Of a stretch of DNA of 64,000 nt, positions 26,867-38,525 are shown one piece after another; within the stretch, counting starts at the first letter, position 1; every line of letters begins with the position of its first letter. The translations under genes and the position numbers were made by a program. The notes below the pieces were generated by a model. It saw only the letters and a program-made list of their open reading frames with translations, did not search any database and was not told the origin of the DNA. Location of the stretch: contig OX326958.1 of NCBI GenBank assembly GCA_946800325.1, positions 32,781,314 through 32,845,313 of the forward strand. The letters run 5' to 3'. The DNA is from Luzula sylvatica. Its lineage: Eukaryota; Streptophyta; Magnoliopsida; Poales; Juncaceae.

Positions 26867-28250
26867 TTAACCTTTTCCAACAAGTTTCGGGTCTAACCAT
26901 TAATTGGGACAAAACGGCCTTTGTTCCAATCGCGGTACCGGAGGCCCTACATGGAACATTAGAGAGATTATTAAATTGTGGGAAAACTTCTTTACCAATT
27001 GTATATCTCGGTATGCCCCTAAACACCAAAAAACCAAGGAAAATTGACTCCATCCCGCTAATTAAGAAAATGCAATCGCGACTATCGGATTGGAAAGGAA
27101 AGTTCCTCTCTTTGGGGGGCCATTTAGTCCTCGCAAAATCGGTCCTCAATGCGGTCCCTACTTACTTCATGCAATGTTTCCGCCTCCCAAAATGGCTATT
27201 CAAAGAAATTAATAAAATAACACGAAACTTCCTTTGGAAGGGTGACCAAGAATGCCATGGCGGACATTGTTTAATTAATTGGGACAAGGTTTGTTTAGCG
27301 AAGGATAATGGAGGATTAGGAATGTTAAACCTAGACACCCACAACATCTCTCTACTACTAAAATGGATTTGGAAAATTTGTCAAAATAATCAAGGCATGT
27401 GGGCGACAACCATACGCGACATCTACGGAGTAGGTCGTGCATCCGAATTGCTAAATTTAATGAACAGCCACTCCTCCTACTTCGTCAAAGACCTCTTCTC
27501 CCTACTACCCCAATTCTGGATCGCACACACTCTCGACCGGGCCACAAACCGCCATGCATGGTTGGCTAAACCGGACACCTTCTCCACCTCTGCAATCTAC
27601 AAACTCCTCATAAACCCCGGAATAAGGAGCCAATGGAACACCATACTATGGAAAACAAGAGCGCCGACAAAGACAAGATTTTTTGCATGGCTAGCCATAA
27701 ACGAGCGAATCCTAACGGGTGATGTCCTACGGCAAAGGAATTGGTCTCAAGAGACAACGTGCAAAAATTGTGCCAACAACATCGAAGAATCGGCACTCCA
27801 CCTACTCGTGAATTGTAGGTACGCAACAAGGGTTTGGCATGGTATTACGGAAATCATCGGCACCCCCTTCGAGATTCGGGACTCCTTACCGGAGTTTTGG
27901 ATTCACGCCCGATCTAACAAATCCAAGGAGGAAAATATAATAATTGACTCCTACTTCGTGGCAACCATTTGGAATATTTGGAAAGAACGCAACAACCGAA
28001 TTTTCAACCAAAAAAGGACACCGCCGTCCTCGACAATAGCAAGGATTGACCACGAAGCAAAGGTTTGGAGGCGGGTTTGCTAGTCGGGGAGCATGGCCGA
28101 CATAGGAAGGACTAAGATGGTATTTTTTTGAAAAAAGGGTTCTAGAATAGGTTCTTTTTACATGATTATGTAAAATTAAAACGATGTATTAAACTAGCAT
28201 TAATATATCAAAAGAAGCTCCGCTTCTTTCTTTTTCAAAAAAAAAAAAAA

Positions 28251-28325
28251 AGAAGACTAACACACACAAATTTATATTTTTGCAAAAATTTCTTAAAAAA
28301 TGGAAAAGTTCCTTAATAGAATGAA
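28251..28325. repeat. Satellite remnant right of the LINE
   Basis: Begins with the right copy of the LINE duplication (28251-28266) and continues with one satellite unit. It then jumps, by a deletion, to GTTCCTTAATAGAA and stops. This is the right edge of the satellite array. Confidence 0.85.
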
Positions 28326-28374
28326 CTGTAAGAAGAATGAACTGGAAAACATTGGCCTGCAATAGAGTTTAATG

Positions 28375-28742
28375 CATGGATCGAGGAATCGGCGATTCCA
28401 ACTCAGAATCGCCGAGTTCAACCCGGAATCGGCCGGCACCGTACCGATTTTACCCATTTTTTACTCGGAATCGGTTGATTTGGTCTGAAAGGCGAGAAAA
28501 ATCGAGTTAAACCCGAGAAAAAATGACAAAAACGACTAGTAGACTTACCTGCAGCTTGCTGTCGTGGAGAGTGGAGGGCTCCAGCTTCGTCGTGGAGGGC
28601 TTCAGTGGCGTAGGCTTCGTCGTGGAGGGCTCCATGGCTGAAGAGAGGGAACGTCCGTAGGGCTCTGTTAGAGAGGGAAAGTAGGGGTCGCGTGCGTAGG
28701 GGTCGAGAGGTCGCGTGCTCTGGTGGAAAGTAAAGGCAGAGG

Positions 28743-28797
<55 letters not shown>

Positions 28798-29369
28798 TGT
28801 GTGTGTGTGTTGTGTGGGGTAGGATAATGTAATTAGACTGATGTGATATAAAGGTATTTTTTCTGTTATATGTATCCTAACTTGTAACAGATTGAGTATT
28901 CACTTATTCAGTATCAACTTCTTCTTCCTTCTCTGTGAATTTCTTTCATAATCATGTCAGGCAAAAACAAAGGCAAAGACGTAGCGAAAGAAAAAGATAT
29001 CGGGTGGATGCATTGTAATCAACTTGACGAAGGCAAAAAATTTGTGGTGGATAGTTTTTTTGGAACTACGGGATTACCGAAATTTTTATCCGCACAGTTA
29101 TAATTATGATGATGACGAGATCACCGAACCAGCACGACATAGTTTTTGGCAGTAGATTTTTTCATGTAATTTTTTTTATTACAAATAAATATTTACATTA
29201 GCTTTATTTATGTCTAAATATTGTTTTTACATTTTTTTTTAATACTATGCATTAAAACAAAAAACCGATTCCTTGACCGATTCCGATTCCGATTTTGCCG
29301 ATTCCGATTCCGATTACTCCTCCATGCCATTCCCCGATTCGATTTCCGATTCCGATTTTCAGAACCTTG
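28375..29369 (+). mobile_element. Internally deleted hAT element, 995 bp, with 8 bp duplication
   Basis: GTTTAATG flanks both sides (28367-28374 and 29370-29377), the 8 bp expected of hAT. The ends CATGGATCGAGGAATCGG and, inverted, CAAGGTTCTGAAAATCGG match at 12 of 18 bases. Multiple ATTCCGATT-type motifs sit just inside both ends, as in subterminal transposase sites. Inside is a fused remnant of the transposase (28954-29155) and a GA/GT microsatellite (about 28747-28810). Confidence 0.88.
28954..29155 (+). pseudogene. hAT transposase remnant: N-terminal start joined to C-terminal end
   Basis: ATG at 28954 opens MSGKNKGKDVAKEKDIGWMH, which resembles the start of plant hAT transposases just before the BED zinc finger. 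The finger cysteines are missing. After about 35 residues the reading shifts; another frame (about 29078-29155) gives a short Asp/Glu-rich tail ending in HSFWQ and a stop, like the acidic C-terminus of these proteins. The first frame stops at 29101. The whole dimerisation and catalytic core is deleted, so the element depends on a relative. Confidence 0.65.
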
Positions 29370-29377
29370 GTTTAATG

Positions 29378-30856
29378 AAGAGGAGTTCACTATATAACGT
29401 TGCATTGGAAAACATTGAAGTGGAGAAGAAATATCTGGAGAAGAAACGACTGTAGATGATTTAACTGGAGTAGGATTAATTGGAGGAGAAAGAACAGGAG
29501 ATGAATCTATGGGAAGAGAAGTAACTGGAGAAGACTGGATAGAAGGGAAATGATTTAATGGAGGACCAACAGGAAATTCTATACCTAGATATTCCTCATA
29601 CAGGTAAGATTCTCATTTTGCACTTTCAAATCTGCAGTTGAACCTATATATGGAATTATTGCAAGATCTGATGGTACTGAAAAATTCTCCTCAACTTCCA
29701 AAAATACCCCTGAATTCTCTTCATCAAGGTCCTGAAAATCCTTTTTTTCCACTGCAGAAACACTCCCAAAGAAAATCCCCTCAACTTCCAAAATTACCTC
29801 CGAATTCTCTTCATCAAGCTCCTTAAAATCCTTTTTTCCACTGCATAAACACTCCTAAAATTATCACATGTTATCACAATCTCAGTTTTAACATCATAAT
29901 TCTCTTCAATTCCAATTTCATGATAATTTTCCAAATTAGGGTTTGATACAACTTTAATGAGAAGTCCCTTTTTTGAAAAAGTAATATATAATGTAGAATG
30001 ATCATTCATTAGATCTTCCACAATGTGATCTTCCTCTATTATTCCATAAACATCTCTCATATTTCTCATAAAACTCCAACCTTCATCAAACTGATTTATC
30101 CTTTTTAGGAAATTAAAAAAGTTGGTCCCTAAAGAATTAATCTGTTCTGCAATAAAAATAAAATTATCTTTTCTCTACTTTAACCCAGTAATTATATCAA
30201 TGTCACAATTCCCCTTCACTTCACAGCCATTTACCTTAACTTTTTCAACCCTTTTCACTCTCCATTCCTTCTTAATATTCTGCCTTTTAATCCTCCAAAT
30301 CTTCTTAATTTTATTTTTATCTCCACTTTTTACTTTATTTTTACTCTTCACATCCACTACTCTAATATTTCACAGGCTTCACATACTCCACTTCACATCC
30401 TCTTTGTAAGCTCTCTACAACTTCCACCTCCACAAAGGTACTTTGGGACTCCTCAATAATCTCAATTGAATTAGGAATTAATGATTATTTTTTAGTACAT
30501 ATTTTCAGAACAATTTCAGGTACCACTTGGATATTTACTGCAAAATCCCCCATCTGAGTTAAAATCTCAAATCATGAGATCATTGCAATCAAATCTGCTA
30601 GATTGCAGAATTTTAGAGGTATGTTTTTGAACTTGATTACTCTCTCATTGAAATTCATGTTCACTAAAGGAAGAGTATTTTTGCACAAATATACTTTATG
30701 TATAATATGTGGAAAAGTTGAGGAAGATGGTGAATTTGGTTAAAGAGGAGATGGTGAATTTGGTGAAGTTGATGAAGTTGATGATGAAAGAGATGGCGAA
30801 ATATGTGCAAAAGTAGGGATGGTATTTTTCTTAAAAGTAACTAATACATTATTAAG
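29378..30856 (-). pseudogene. Decayed coding-like sequence of unknown origin
   Basis: No intact gene. The - strand shows several open pieces (29585-29791, 29794-30069, 30175-30357) with acidic and then lysine-rich composition, separated by stops and shifts, as in a decayed protein gene or retroelement. A 90 bp tandem duplication is visible (29689-29778 and 29779 on), repeating a segment read as SAVEKKDFQDL on that strand. Positions 29390-29560 hold a degenerate CTGGAG-rich repeat. I do not recognise a family. Confidence 0.35.
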
Positions 30857-31131
30857 GCCCATGGTATAACTGGGCTCAAAACCTAATTACAGGCCCAAAA
30901 TACAAGACGGCTCAAAACCTCATTTGATGTAATCTCGCTTTTCCATCTTCGCACATAAGGTGTTTGTGAAATTACCTCTGTAGTCCAGCACCACATTCCC
31001 GATTTCTGTATTTCATCCACATCCAAATTGAAATTACCAATTTGTACTCCAAACATCTATTTTTTCAAACCCTTGTGAGTTATTTCTTGTAAATTTTGAA
31101 GTTCTTGCTTGCACACAAGGTGTTCGTGAAA
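30857..31131 (+). promoter_or_regulatory. Upstream region of the PORR gene, shared with the pseudogene copy
   Basis: The sequence from ATTAAGGCCCATG to the start codon is matched, inverted, by DNA upstream of the PORR pseudogene (48700-48830 and 50467-50555). It contains a ~50 bp piece (with two GGCTCAAAACCT copies) absent from the pseudogene arm. A CTTCGCACATAAGGTGTTTGTGAAA phrase at about 30948 resembles the GCACACAAGGTGTTCGTGAAA just before the ATG. Specific binding sites cannot be named. Confidence 0.5.
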
Positions 31132-32445
31132 ATGCCTCTCTCACAAAAAACATTCCGTGCCCTAATTCTGTACTCACTAAAACCCTCAAAACCCCCACAT
31201 TTCCAAATCAACCCATCAATCTCCACCCAACTATTCATGGCAACGCAAACTCGGTCCATGACAAGGCATCGCAGAATCCAAGACCGTTCAAAGAAGAAAC
31301 GTATACATGACTTAGAAATAGTAACGGAGCGATACAAAGTCATCTCCAAGGTTCTCGCCATAATCGAAACTCTTAAAAAGGAACCCGATCAAATAATCCT
31401 TTTAAAACAGCTCGAAAAATACAGGCAACAAATCAATCTCCCAAAACCGTACAAAGTTGCGGACTTTATTCGAAAATCCCCAAAATTGTTTGAAATTTGC
31501 AAAGATTCGAGAGGGAATTCATGGTGCGGTTTGACACCTCAAGCTGAGGAATTAATAGAAGAAGAAACAATTTTATTAGAACAACGTTCAGAAAAAAATG
31601 TTGAGTATGTAACGCGGCTTTTAATGATGTCAATTGATAAAAAAATACGTGTAGATAAAATCGCACACTTCAGACGAGATATGGGTCTTCCAATTGATTT
31701 TCAAACCAATTGGATTCATAAATTTCCAGAGAATTTTAGAGTGATAAAAATAGACAATGCTGATTTCTTAGAACTCGTAAATTGGAACCCTAATTTGGCC
31801 ATTACTGAATTAGAAAAGAAAAACATGACTTTCAAGGGTAATTCCATAATTTCTCCACCTGGTGAACTCTCTCTCCCTTTTCCAATGAAATTCCCAGACC
31901 GTTATACAAGAGTTTTCCAATACAGGGACCAAATTGAAAATTTTCAAACAATGACATATTTATCCCCTTATGCCGATGCGAGCGGACTGACAGCTGGCAG
32001 TAAAGAATTCGACAAAAGAGCCGTGGCGATAATGCACGAAATTTTGAGCTTCACTCTTGAGAAAAGACTCGTAACGGATCACTTGACCCATTTCAGGAGA
32101 GAATTTGTAATGCCGCAGAAATTAATGAGGCTTTTGTTGAAACACATTGGGATATTTTATGTGTCGGAGAGAGGGAAGAGATACAGCGTGTTTCTGAACG
32201 AGGCATATAACGGGTCGGATTTGGTGGACAAGGACCCGTTAGTGATTTGGAGAGAGAAAGTGCTCAGGGTTACGGGTTATCGAGGTAGAATGAAAAAGAT
32301 CATTAGCGGTGATGAGCAATGTGATGATGATGGTGATGATGGGGTGTTTATGGACGATGGAGATGAAGAGACGATGAGTGGTGAGTTGTTCGATGATGGG
32401 TCCGAGATGGATTTGGGGGATTTGCGCGATGCTTATAAAGATTGA
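31132..32445 (+). CDS. PORR-domain organellar RNA-binding protein (WTF1/RPD1-like), intact
   Basis: A single-exon frame of 437 residues from the ATG at 31132. The open frame continues 12 codons upstream without another ATG. Residues 1-43 are rich in Ser, Lys and Arg with almost no acids, as in an organelle targeting peptide. From about residue 45 the plant organelle RNA recognition (PORR) domain runs to about 390. Family hallmarks are RSKKKRIHDLEIV, KVADFIRKSPKLFEI, LPFPMKFPDRY, LSPYADASG, DHLTHFRREF, GIFYVSERGKRYSVFLNEAY and DPLVIWREK. The tail is acidic (Asp/Glu-rich, about 395-437). Known relatives bind group II intron RNA and promote splicing in chloroplasts (WTF1) or mitochondria (WTF9). 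Which organelle applies here is not decided by the sequence. It lies tail-to-tail with the JAZ gene; a broken copy is at 47441-48699. Confidence 0.92.
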   Translation: MPLSQKTFRALILYSLKPSKPPHFQINPSISTQLFMATQTRSMTRHRRIQDRSKKKRIHDLEIVTERYKVISKVLAIIETLKKEPDQIILLKQLEKYRQQINLPKPYKVADFIRKSPKLFEICKDSRGNSWCGLTPQAEELIEEETILLEQRSEKNVEYVTRLLMMSIDKKIRVDKIAHFRRDMGLPIDFQTNWIHKFPENFRVIKIDNADFLELVNWNPNLAITELEKKNMTFKGNSIISPPGELSLPFPMKFPDRYTRVFQYRDQIENFQTMTYLSPYADASGLTAGSKEFDKRAVAIMHEILSFTLEKRLVTDHLTHFRREFVMPQKLMRLLLKHIGIFYVSERGKRYSVFLNEAYNGSDLVDKDPLVIWREKVLRVTGYRGRMKKIISGDEQCDDDGDDGVFMDDGDEETMSGELFDDGSEMDLGDLRDAYKD

Positions 32446-33862
32446 ATTTCGTTTTCGAATCACAATTTTTTTTTTGTTAAATGCTTTGTTGGGGTTCATG
32501 AGGCGTTATTTTTTCGGGGATTAATTGTAAGGAAATTAAATAATCTTTCATTAATGTATAATTAAATTAAACTTGTATCATATTCTCATGGAAATTTCAT
32601 TGGAACTGCAAGAATTATTGTTTCCATATTTTGTCTTTACGAAAGGGCCCATTTTCACCTTGTCATATATTTGTATGGCTCTGGAAGAAATTTCAGGGAA
32701 ATGAAACAAATTATTATTTTGATTTGTGAACATGGAATTTTCGTGGAAATTGCTAGATTTGTTGTTTCATTCTTTTGGTCTTTTACTAATCAATCTCATT
32801 GCTTTTTTTTGCGAAATTCCACCGGAAAGTTATAATAAGGGCCCATTTTCACCTAACGCAATGACCTTCCACAATACAAACGTGATAAAAGTTTCCCATT
32901 TTTTTGCACCTTCATAAAGTTGAACAACAAACTTTTGCTTGAACTTCTCAAGTTTGAAAAATTGAAACAAAAAGATATAAAGATATATTTTTATATTTAT
33001 AGACCAATTCTATCTTTTTGGTATATATATTTGTCAAAAGATATTCAACCTAATGGTTGGAATGTAGGTTTGGCCTGATTTTGGGGAGCCGAAATGGAAC
33101 ACTAATCAAGCAAATTTATTGTGAGAAGTAACCATCCTTATGTCACATCAAATTCAATTATTCATATCGTGTCCACACGTAAATAGAAATTAAGTACGAT
33201 TATTGGATTGCGAAATTTTTCATGATCATTTGGAAGCAACCACTTGATCATTTTATGTTTTATCTAGATTTTTTTCATACAGATTTTAGTGTTTTTTTAT
33301 CTTTTTTTAAAATTAATGAATTTCGATAGAGAATTTGCCTGTGGTGCCTAGAAAAAAATGCAGCAACCCCATTTGCCAAAAAGTTGCCACGTTTTGAGAT
33401 TTTCTAAAGTAATATAAACCAAACTTTGTTTTCACATTTTGTATTCAACTACAAGTCTCCTAAATCACGCGTCTAAGTAAAGGCATTTGGACTCATGTGG
33501 TCTCCATTGATTGAACACATGCATGAAATTCGTGTTTTTCAATCTTAATTCCTAAATTCCTGGTTTTGAACCAGTCCTATTTCTTATAGATATAATTTGA
33601 TTAGATGGAAAGATTAATCTTTTTTGCTTATCTACTACATAGACAATTGATTAAAAGCTATTTATTACTAGCATAGTTTGATTGAAGTATTAGTTGTACC
33701 AACATAGTCAATAAATAAATTAATAAACATATCTTTAAATATTAAATCTACAACAACTCATAACTAACTGAAAGATATTGTAACAATATATAGACTTTAG
33801 AAATTACCACAAGCTTAATTAGTTTAGATAACCCTAATTACTTATTGTGCGATATCATAAGA
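32446..33862. other. Intergenic region between PORR and JAZ-A
   Basis: No gene seen. It holds the 3' ends of both genes and a diverged direct repeat: CATGGAAATTTCATTGGAACTG at about 32588 resembles CATGGAATTTTCGTGGAAATTG at about 32730, and GGGCCCATTTTCACCT occurs at about 32645 and 32839. The rest is A/T-rich. Confidence 0.5.
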
Positions 33863-34525
33863 TTATGCGAAGTTAGGGACTGATCCAATCCATGATTCAT
33901 TCTTCTCTTTCTTAACCGAAGGTTCCATCGGTGAATCGATTACTTGGTATGGCGCTTTTTCGCTAATCCTGAATTTTGAATAAAATAAACAAAATAAATT
34001 TTAGATTGTGTCAATAAAAACCATATAATTTAACTGAATTTTAGCTAAATTCAAATTATGTACGTAATTACCGATCCTTTCTCTTTGCTAAGAATCGATG
34101 AAGAGACGCTTTTCTCATTAATGGCAGATCTGTAAAATAGAGAGGAAAAAAAAATGTTAATTACCAAAACCAAAATATGGATCATATGATAAATAGTAAA
34201 TAATTACCAGAAGTAGTAGGTTGTGTGGGTTTTTGAGTTTGAATTTGAATTTGAATTTGAGTAGAGGAGGAAACGGGGATGTAAGGGGAGTTGTAGGAAG
34301 CAGAGCGGCTTCCCTTTCTTGCAAACTCGACCAAATCTTTCGCCTTTTCCCCGGGAAAATTTTCGAAAACAAACATTTTACCCTCGTAAAATATTGTCAT
34401 TGGCGCTCCATTCGATTCTCTAAAAAACAAATAATTAATAATTATGATAAATAAGTTGATATTATTCAACATGGTCATAATTTTAATTACAGTAAGTAGT
34501 GACAGGTCTTAATAAAAACTAAAGG

Positions 34526-34559
<34 letters not shown>

Positions 34560-34658
34560 GCTAAATTACTTAATTAAGTATCAAAATTTTGGTACTTAAT
34601 GTTTTTTCATCATTGGATTTGAATTGAAATTTGTGTTTTTTCATGATGATCATGAAAG

Positions 34659-34703
<45 letters not shown>

Positions 34704-35268
34704 ATTATAATTATTTTGGATTAAAACTTCTTTTTTTTTTTTTTGCAAAAAAACCCTAATAAGGTAAGGTCCTTAGGAATGGCCAGTTAAGATTCGTCAC
34801 TAATATTTGGCAATAAGTATTTATCATATAAAAAAAAAATTATTCTTAATTTTAGACCCTCACATACTTTAACACATCGTGTACTTTCCCGTCAGAGAAA
34901 CCGGCAATCCTCGGGAAAAGCTCCATTTCATGGTTCTCTTTCTCCTTCGAATCGGAAACTAAGCCGCTTCCATTTTCCAGCTCACGCGACTCTTTTTCTT
35001 CTGTCTGTTCCGAAGAAAGATCCACACAAGGCAACAAGTTCATGGTTGTTAATGGCTTCCTATACACCTCATTGCTACCTAAAAAAATGGAAAATAATTA
35101 CTTATTATTAGCATCAAGTTCATGGAATTAGTACTGAAATTAATAAGATAGGAAAATATTATGCATACCAAGGTTAAGATTTGCAATATTTCCTTTTTGC
35201 CTCATGAGTTGGCTAAGAAGCCCACAAGCCACTGTGAAGCTTGTTTTCTCTCCTGATTTTGCTTCCAT
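33863..35268 (-). CDS. JAZ/TIFY jasmonate repressor, copy A (five exons)
   Basis: Exons on the - strand: 35268-35169, 35078-34868, 34419-34208, 34129-34072 and 33968-33863. All introns are GT-AG and phases agree, giving 228 residues. The N-terminus TSFTVACGLLSQLMRQKGNI resembles the cryptic MYC-binding region of JAZ proteins. The TIFY core is MTIFYEGKMFVFENFP. The Jas motif DLPLMRKASLHRFLAKRKDR is followed, after an intron, by ISEKAPY. JAZ proteins bind MYC factors and are destroyed after JA-Ile bridges the Jas motif to COI1; they act in the nucleus. An intron splits the Jas motif before its PY end, the conserved Jas intron whose retention in other plants gives hormone-resistant forms. A G-box lies 153 bp upstream. 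The second intron holds long TA repeats. Confidence 0.93.
34528..34700. repeat. CA/TA and TA microsatellites in the JAZ-A second intron
   Basis: (CA)n(TA)n at about 34527-34559 and (TA)n at about 34659-34700. Both are in the intron that the other JAZ copy lacks. Confidence 0.85.
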
Positions 35269-35420
35269 CTTCTTCAATCTTTATTTTTCTTTAGCTTGTT
35301 GGAAATGTTTCTTGTTTGGTTTGCTTCTTTTTTTCTCTCTCTCTCTCTTGGAAATTAAATAAAGTGTGAGGTTAGCTTGGATATAATATTTGTAATAGTC
35401 TCCTTTGCATGGATTTACAA

Positions 35421-35426
35421 CACGTG
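35421..35426. promoter_or_regulatory. G-box CACGTG upstream of JAZ-A
   Basis: CACGTG in the context AACACGTGATTA lies 153 bp before the JAZ-A start codon. G-boxes of this kind are MYC2 targets in JAZ promoters, so it fits feedback control by jasmonate. A sequence match only. Confidence 0.55.
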
Positions 35427-37046
35427 ATTATTGAGGATTGCAGTAAACTAAAATTGAATTTTCAATTCTACTTTGGGACTCCCATCTAGCAACTTCTTTT
35501 GTATTTGCTGATGTAATCTATGACATGCATTTTGGAGAAATTATGTGGGATACTTCAAAAATCAAGTCATACTCGGATATCAATATTCGTCGGATACGTA
35601 TCGAATATTTTACTTGGTGTATCGTAATATTTTATTTCAAAATAATAACAAATATTTTTCGGATATTTCGGGATACTTGTCGGATACTTACAACGCATCA
35701 AGAATTGTACTTGAAAACAAAAATATAAATTTTAAATCATAATAAATAAATAATAAATATAAGTAAATAACTAAATATAAATAAATATTTAGTTAATAAG
35801 AGATTATTTTCTGTAATAACAAGATTTTAGTATATTTTATGTCTTTGATATATAAAAAATAAAAAATATTAAATATATCAATTACAATTCATAAATTAAT
35901 AAAAATGTATATATAATACGCGTATCATATCTTATGTTTTTTTTTAAAACTATCGTACTATCGTATCACCGTATATGTATCGTGTCGGATGCGAGTACCC
36001 ATACAACATAGATTATCTATGCTTGGTAGGTCAATTTTTTTTTATTGAAAAGATCAATTTAATATTAATATGTTAATGAGTTTTTTTTTCATTTCGAACT
36101 TATTTGCAAGAACTTTTTCATGTTCAATTTTTTTTAGAATATTATTTCTTCATGTTCAATTATAGATGCATACATAATCGACATCAATGAATAAATGACA
36201 TAAAAACCTTATTTATTTATTATAAAAAAAAAATTATAGATGCATACGGATCATGGTGTAAAGTTTGGGAGGCCAATTAATATCCCAAAATTGAAAGAGT
36301 CACGAGTTTATGTTGGTTGGACAGAGTCCACAAAGTTGAATCCGTCGTGATCAATGAGAACATTTTTCATAATCAAATTCCACAAAAATATATATATATA
36401 TATATATAAAAAAAAGATAAATACCATTGCTTTGAAAAATAAAATACACAAGTTGTTTCACGTCACATTCTATTGGCTTTTTTCTCTGGCCCAAAAATTT
36501 AACCACGTGCTTGTTTACTTAATATTTATATTTTTCTTAACAGGTTCGGATTGAATTAATATCGGATCAGGTGTAATAGTATAAGGGTATAAATGTAATT
36601 TTATGTTCACGGTTGACCCGTGGAAGTTAGTTACTCATTTATGGAATTTTTTCAAGGGCACCATTTCTCCAGTAATAAATCAATGAATACTTCCATTGCA
36701 TATGAATTATTTGCAAAGCAAGAGTTCTTTTATTATGAAAATGAATAAACAACAACTAAACAAATATAATTTATTTGTTTCAAAAAAAATTAATAAAATT
36801 ATAAAGTTTAACTCGTTGTTGGTAGTTTGCTCATGTTTGATTCGACTAAAATTCGACAATATATATATATCGGGTCGGATCTATGGACACAAAATTAGAC
36901 AAAAATTCGAACACAAAATCTCTATTAATGATTAGAAATGTTTTGATGAGAAGATAGTGGGAGGCTATGTTAATCACAACCGTTTATCATTATTTAATCA
37001 ATGATTAAAAATATTATTTTTTGTCTAATAATTTGTTTATTTATCC

Positions 37047-37090
<44 letters not shown>

Positions 37091-37096
<6 letters not shown>

Positions 37097-37180
37097 GGTG
37101 GGGGTAAGTTACAAATATTCTAAATTAATTAAAATAAAATTGTTTTTGGCTCCTTTGTTTGGTATTGTTGTTATTTTTTA
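37091..37180. repeat. Left-arm block of the inverted duplication, upstream of JAZ-A
   Basis: GGGGGTAAGTTACAAATATT and the following AATTAATTAAAATAAAATTG and TTTGGCTCCTTTGTTTGGTA match the complement of 45480-45565, just upstream of JAZ-B, with few changes. On this arm it lies 1.8 kb from the JAZ start; on the other, about 0.17 kb. The left arm has therefore gained DNA, or the right arm has lost it. Confidence 0.8.
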
Positions 37181-38319
37181 CTTTCTAGTTTTCAAGTGGT
37201 TGCCAAAAGTACTGTTGGCTATCACTCAAAAGGTTGGTCGCCAATAATAATAAGTATTGACGTTCTCTTTTTGGCTGGAGCTAATAATATTTTTTATATT
37301 TTTTAAATATTAAGCTAAAAAAATTAAAAAGAAAAATTGATGTTAGACAATTACCAAACAAATCTAAATAATAGTTCGCAAACATTACAAAACATAACTC
37401 GCAAATCATAATTCAAATTGCATACAAAACTACATAAACTCTAAAGATGTAATGTCTAACATACAAAACATAAGTTCGCAAATCATAAATCATAAATCTA
37501 AATAAACTCACAAAATCTCTCGTAACAATACTCAAATAACTAACCGAAACTCGTGACTTCTCTCGTTTCATCGACAAAGCCCGGAGGGGTTCATGGTGTT
37601 CTCGGCAAAATTGTTTATCGAGACATTCTCTCCATTCTCTCCATTTCTCTTCACAACTAAATAAATCAATTTTTTTTTTTGTCATTTCGCATTTCGTTTT
37701 AAAATTTAATCTGATGAGGTTCAAAACCGTCCCCCTCGGATCCTCCTGACCTTCTCATAACGGTTTATTGCACGCTTCCCACTCAGTACAGGTTCATTTC
37801 TCTTCGTGTTGACGCCAGACTAGATAGTTCGTCTCGGTCCGAGTTCATTTTTCTTATGTAATTTTCATTCTTATAAAAGACGATCGCACATGAGTTTTCT
37901 AAATTAAGAATTTTTATAGCTCTAAATTCTCACCACAAAACACAAGGAGTTGACCTAATTAAAACATGCTCAAAACTTTTTTTAAGAAATAAAGCACGCA
38001 TGACTTAATTTTATCCTAATTGCCGACAAGTAATCCAATAGGCCTAATTAAATTATGGCTGGCAAGGAAAACTTCAATTAATTTTAAGAATTTGGTTCAT
38101 TAATTAATTTTGAGAGAAAGGACATGATGTTAATTTAATACGAAACGACTTCACGAGATTTGTGTCCTCTCACCCTTTTTTTTACTAAATTAGAAACAAA
38201 ACGTGAAACTTGAGTGAGCATCTTGGTTTTGATAAGTACGTATATTTAATTATGCTAGTCATTTTTTCTGTGGTGATTATTGTGTTGCTATTTGTGACTC
38301 ATAATTTTGCACCCATTTA

Positions 38320-38525
38320 GAGAAAGGAAATTATATCATGTCCTTGGAATTTCCCATTACTAATTAACCGTTAATTAACATGATAATTAACAAAAAAATA
38401 TTTCACTAACAATTAATTAATATTAATTAAAAAATATTAATGTATATGTGTTATAATTATATATATATTAATTAATTGTTAATGAAGTGTCAATTTGTTA
38501 ATCACCGAATTAATTAAGGGGACGT
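38320..38525. mobile_element. Palindromic MITE, TTAATTAAC family, copy 1
   Basis: ATATCATGTCCTTGGAATTTCC is followed by an imperfect palindrome built on AACCGTTAATTAACATGATAATTAAC. Relatives lie at about 53165, 55858, 61118 and 62443. Edges are approximate. Confidence 0.45.

Noticed and set aside
31096..31131. Longer PORR start at 31096
   Set aside because: That codon is TTG; the first ATG is at 31132.
34182..34478. 98-residue frame at 34182-34478 (-) as a separate gene
   Set aside because: It is JAZ-A exon 3 read into both flanking introns.
37413..37724. 103-residue frame on the - strand
   Set aside because: No domain, surrounded by A/T-rich intergenic sequence.
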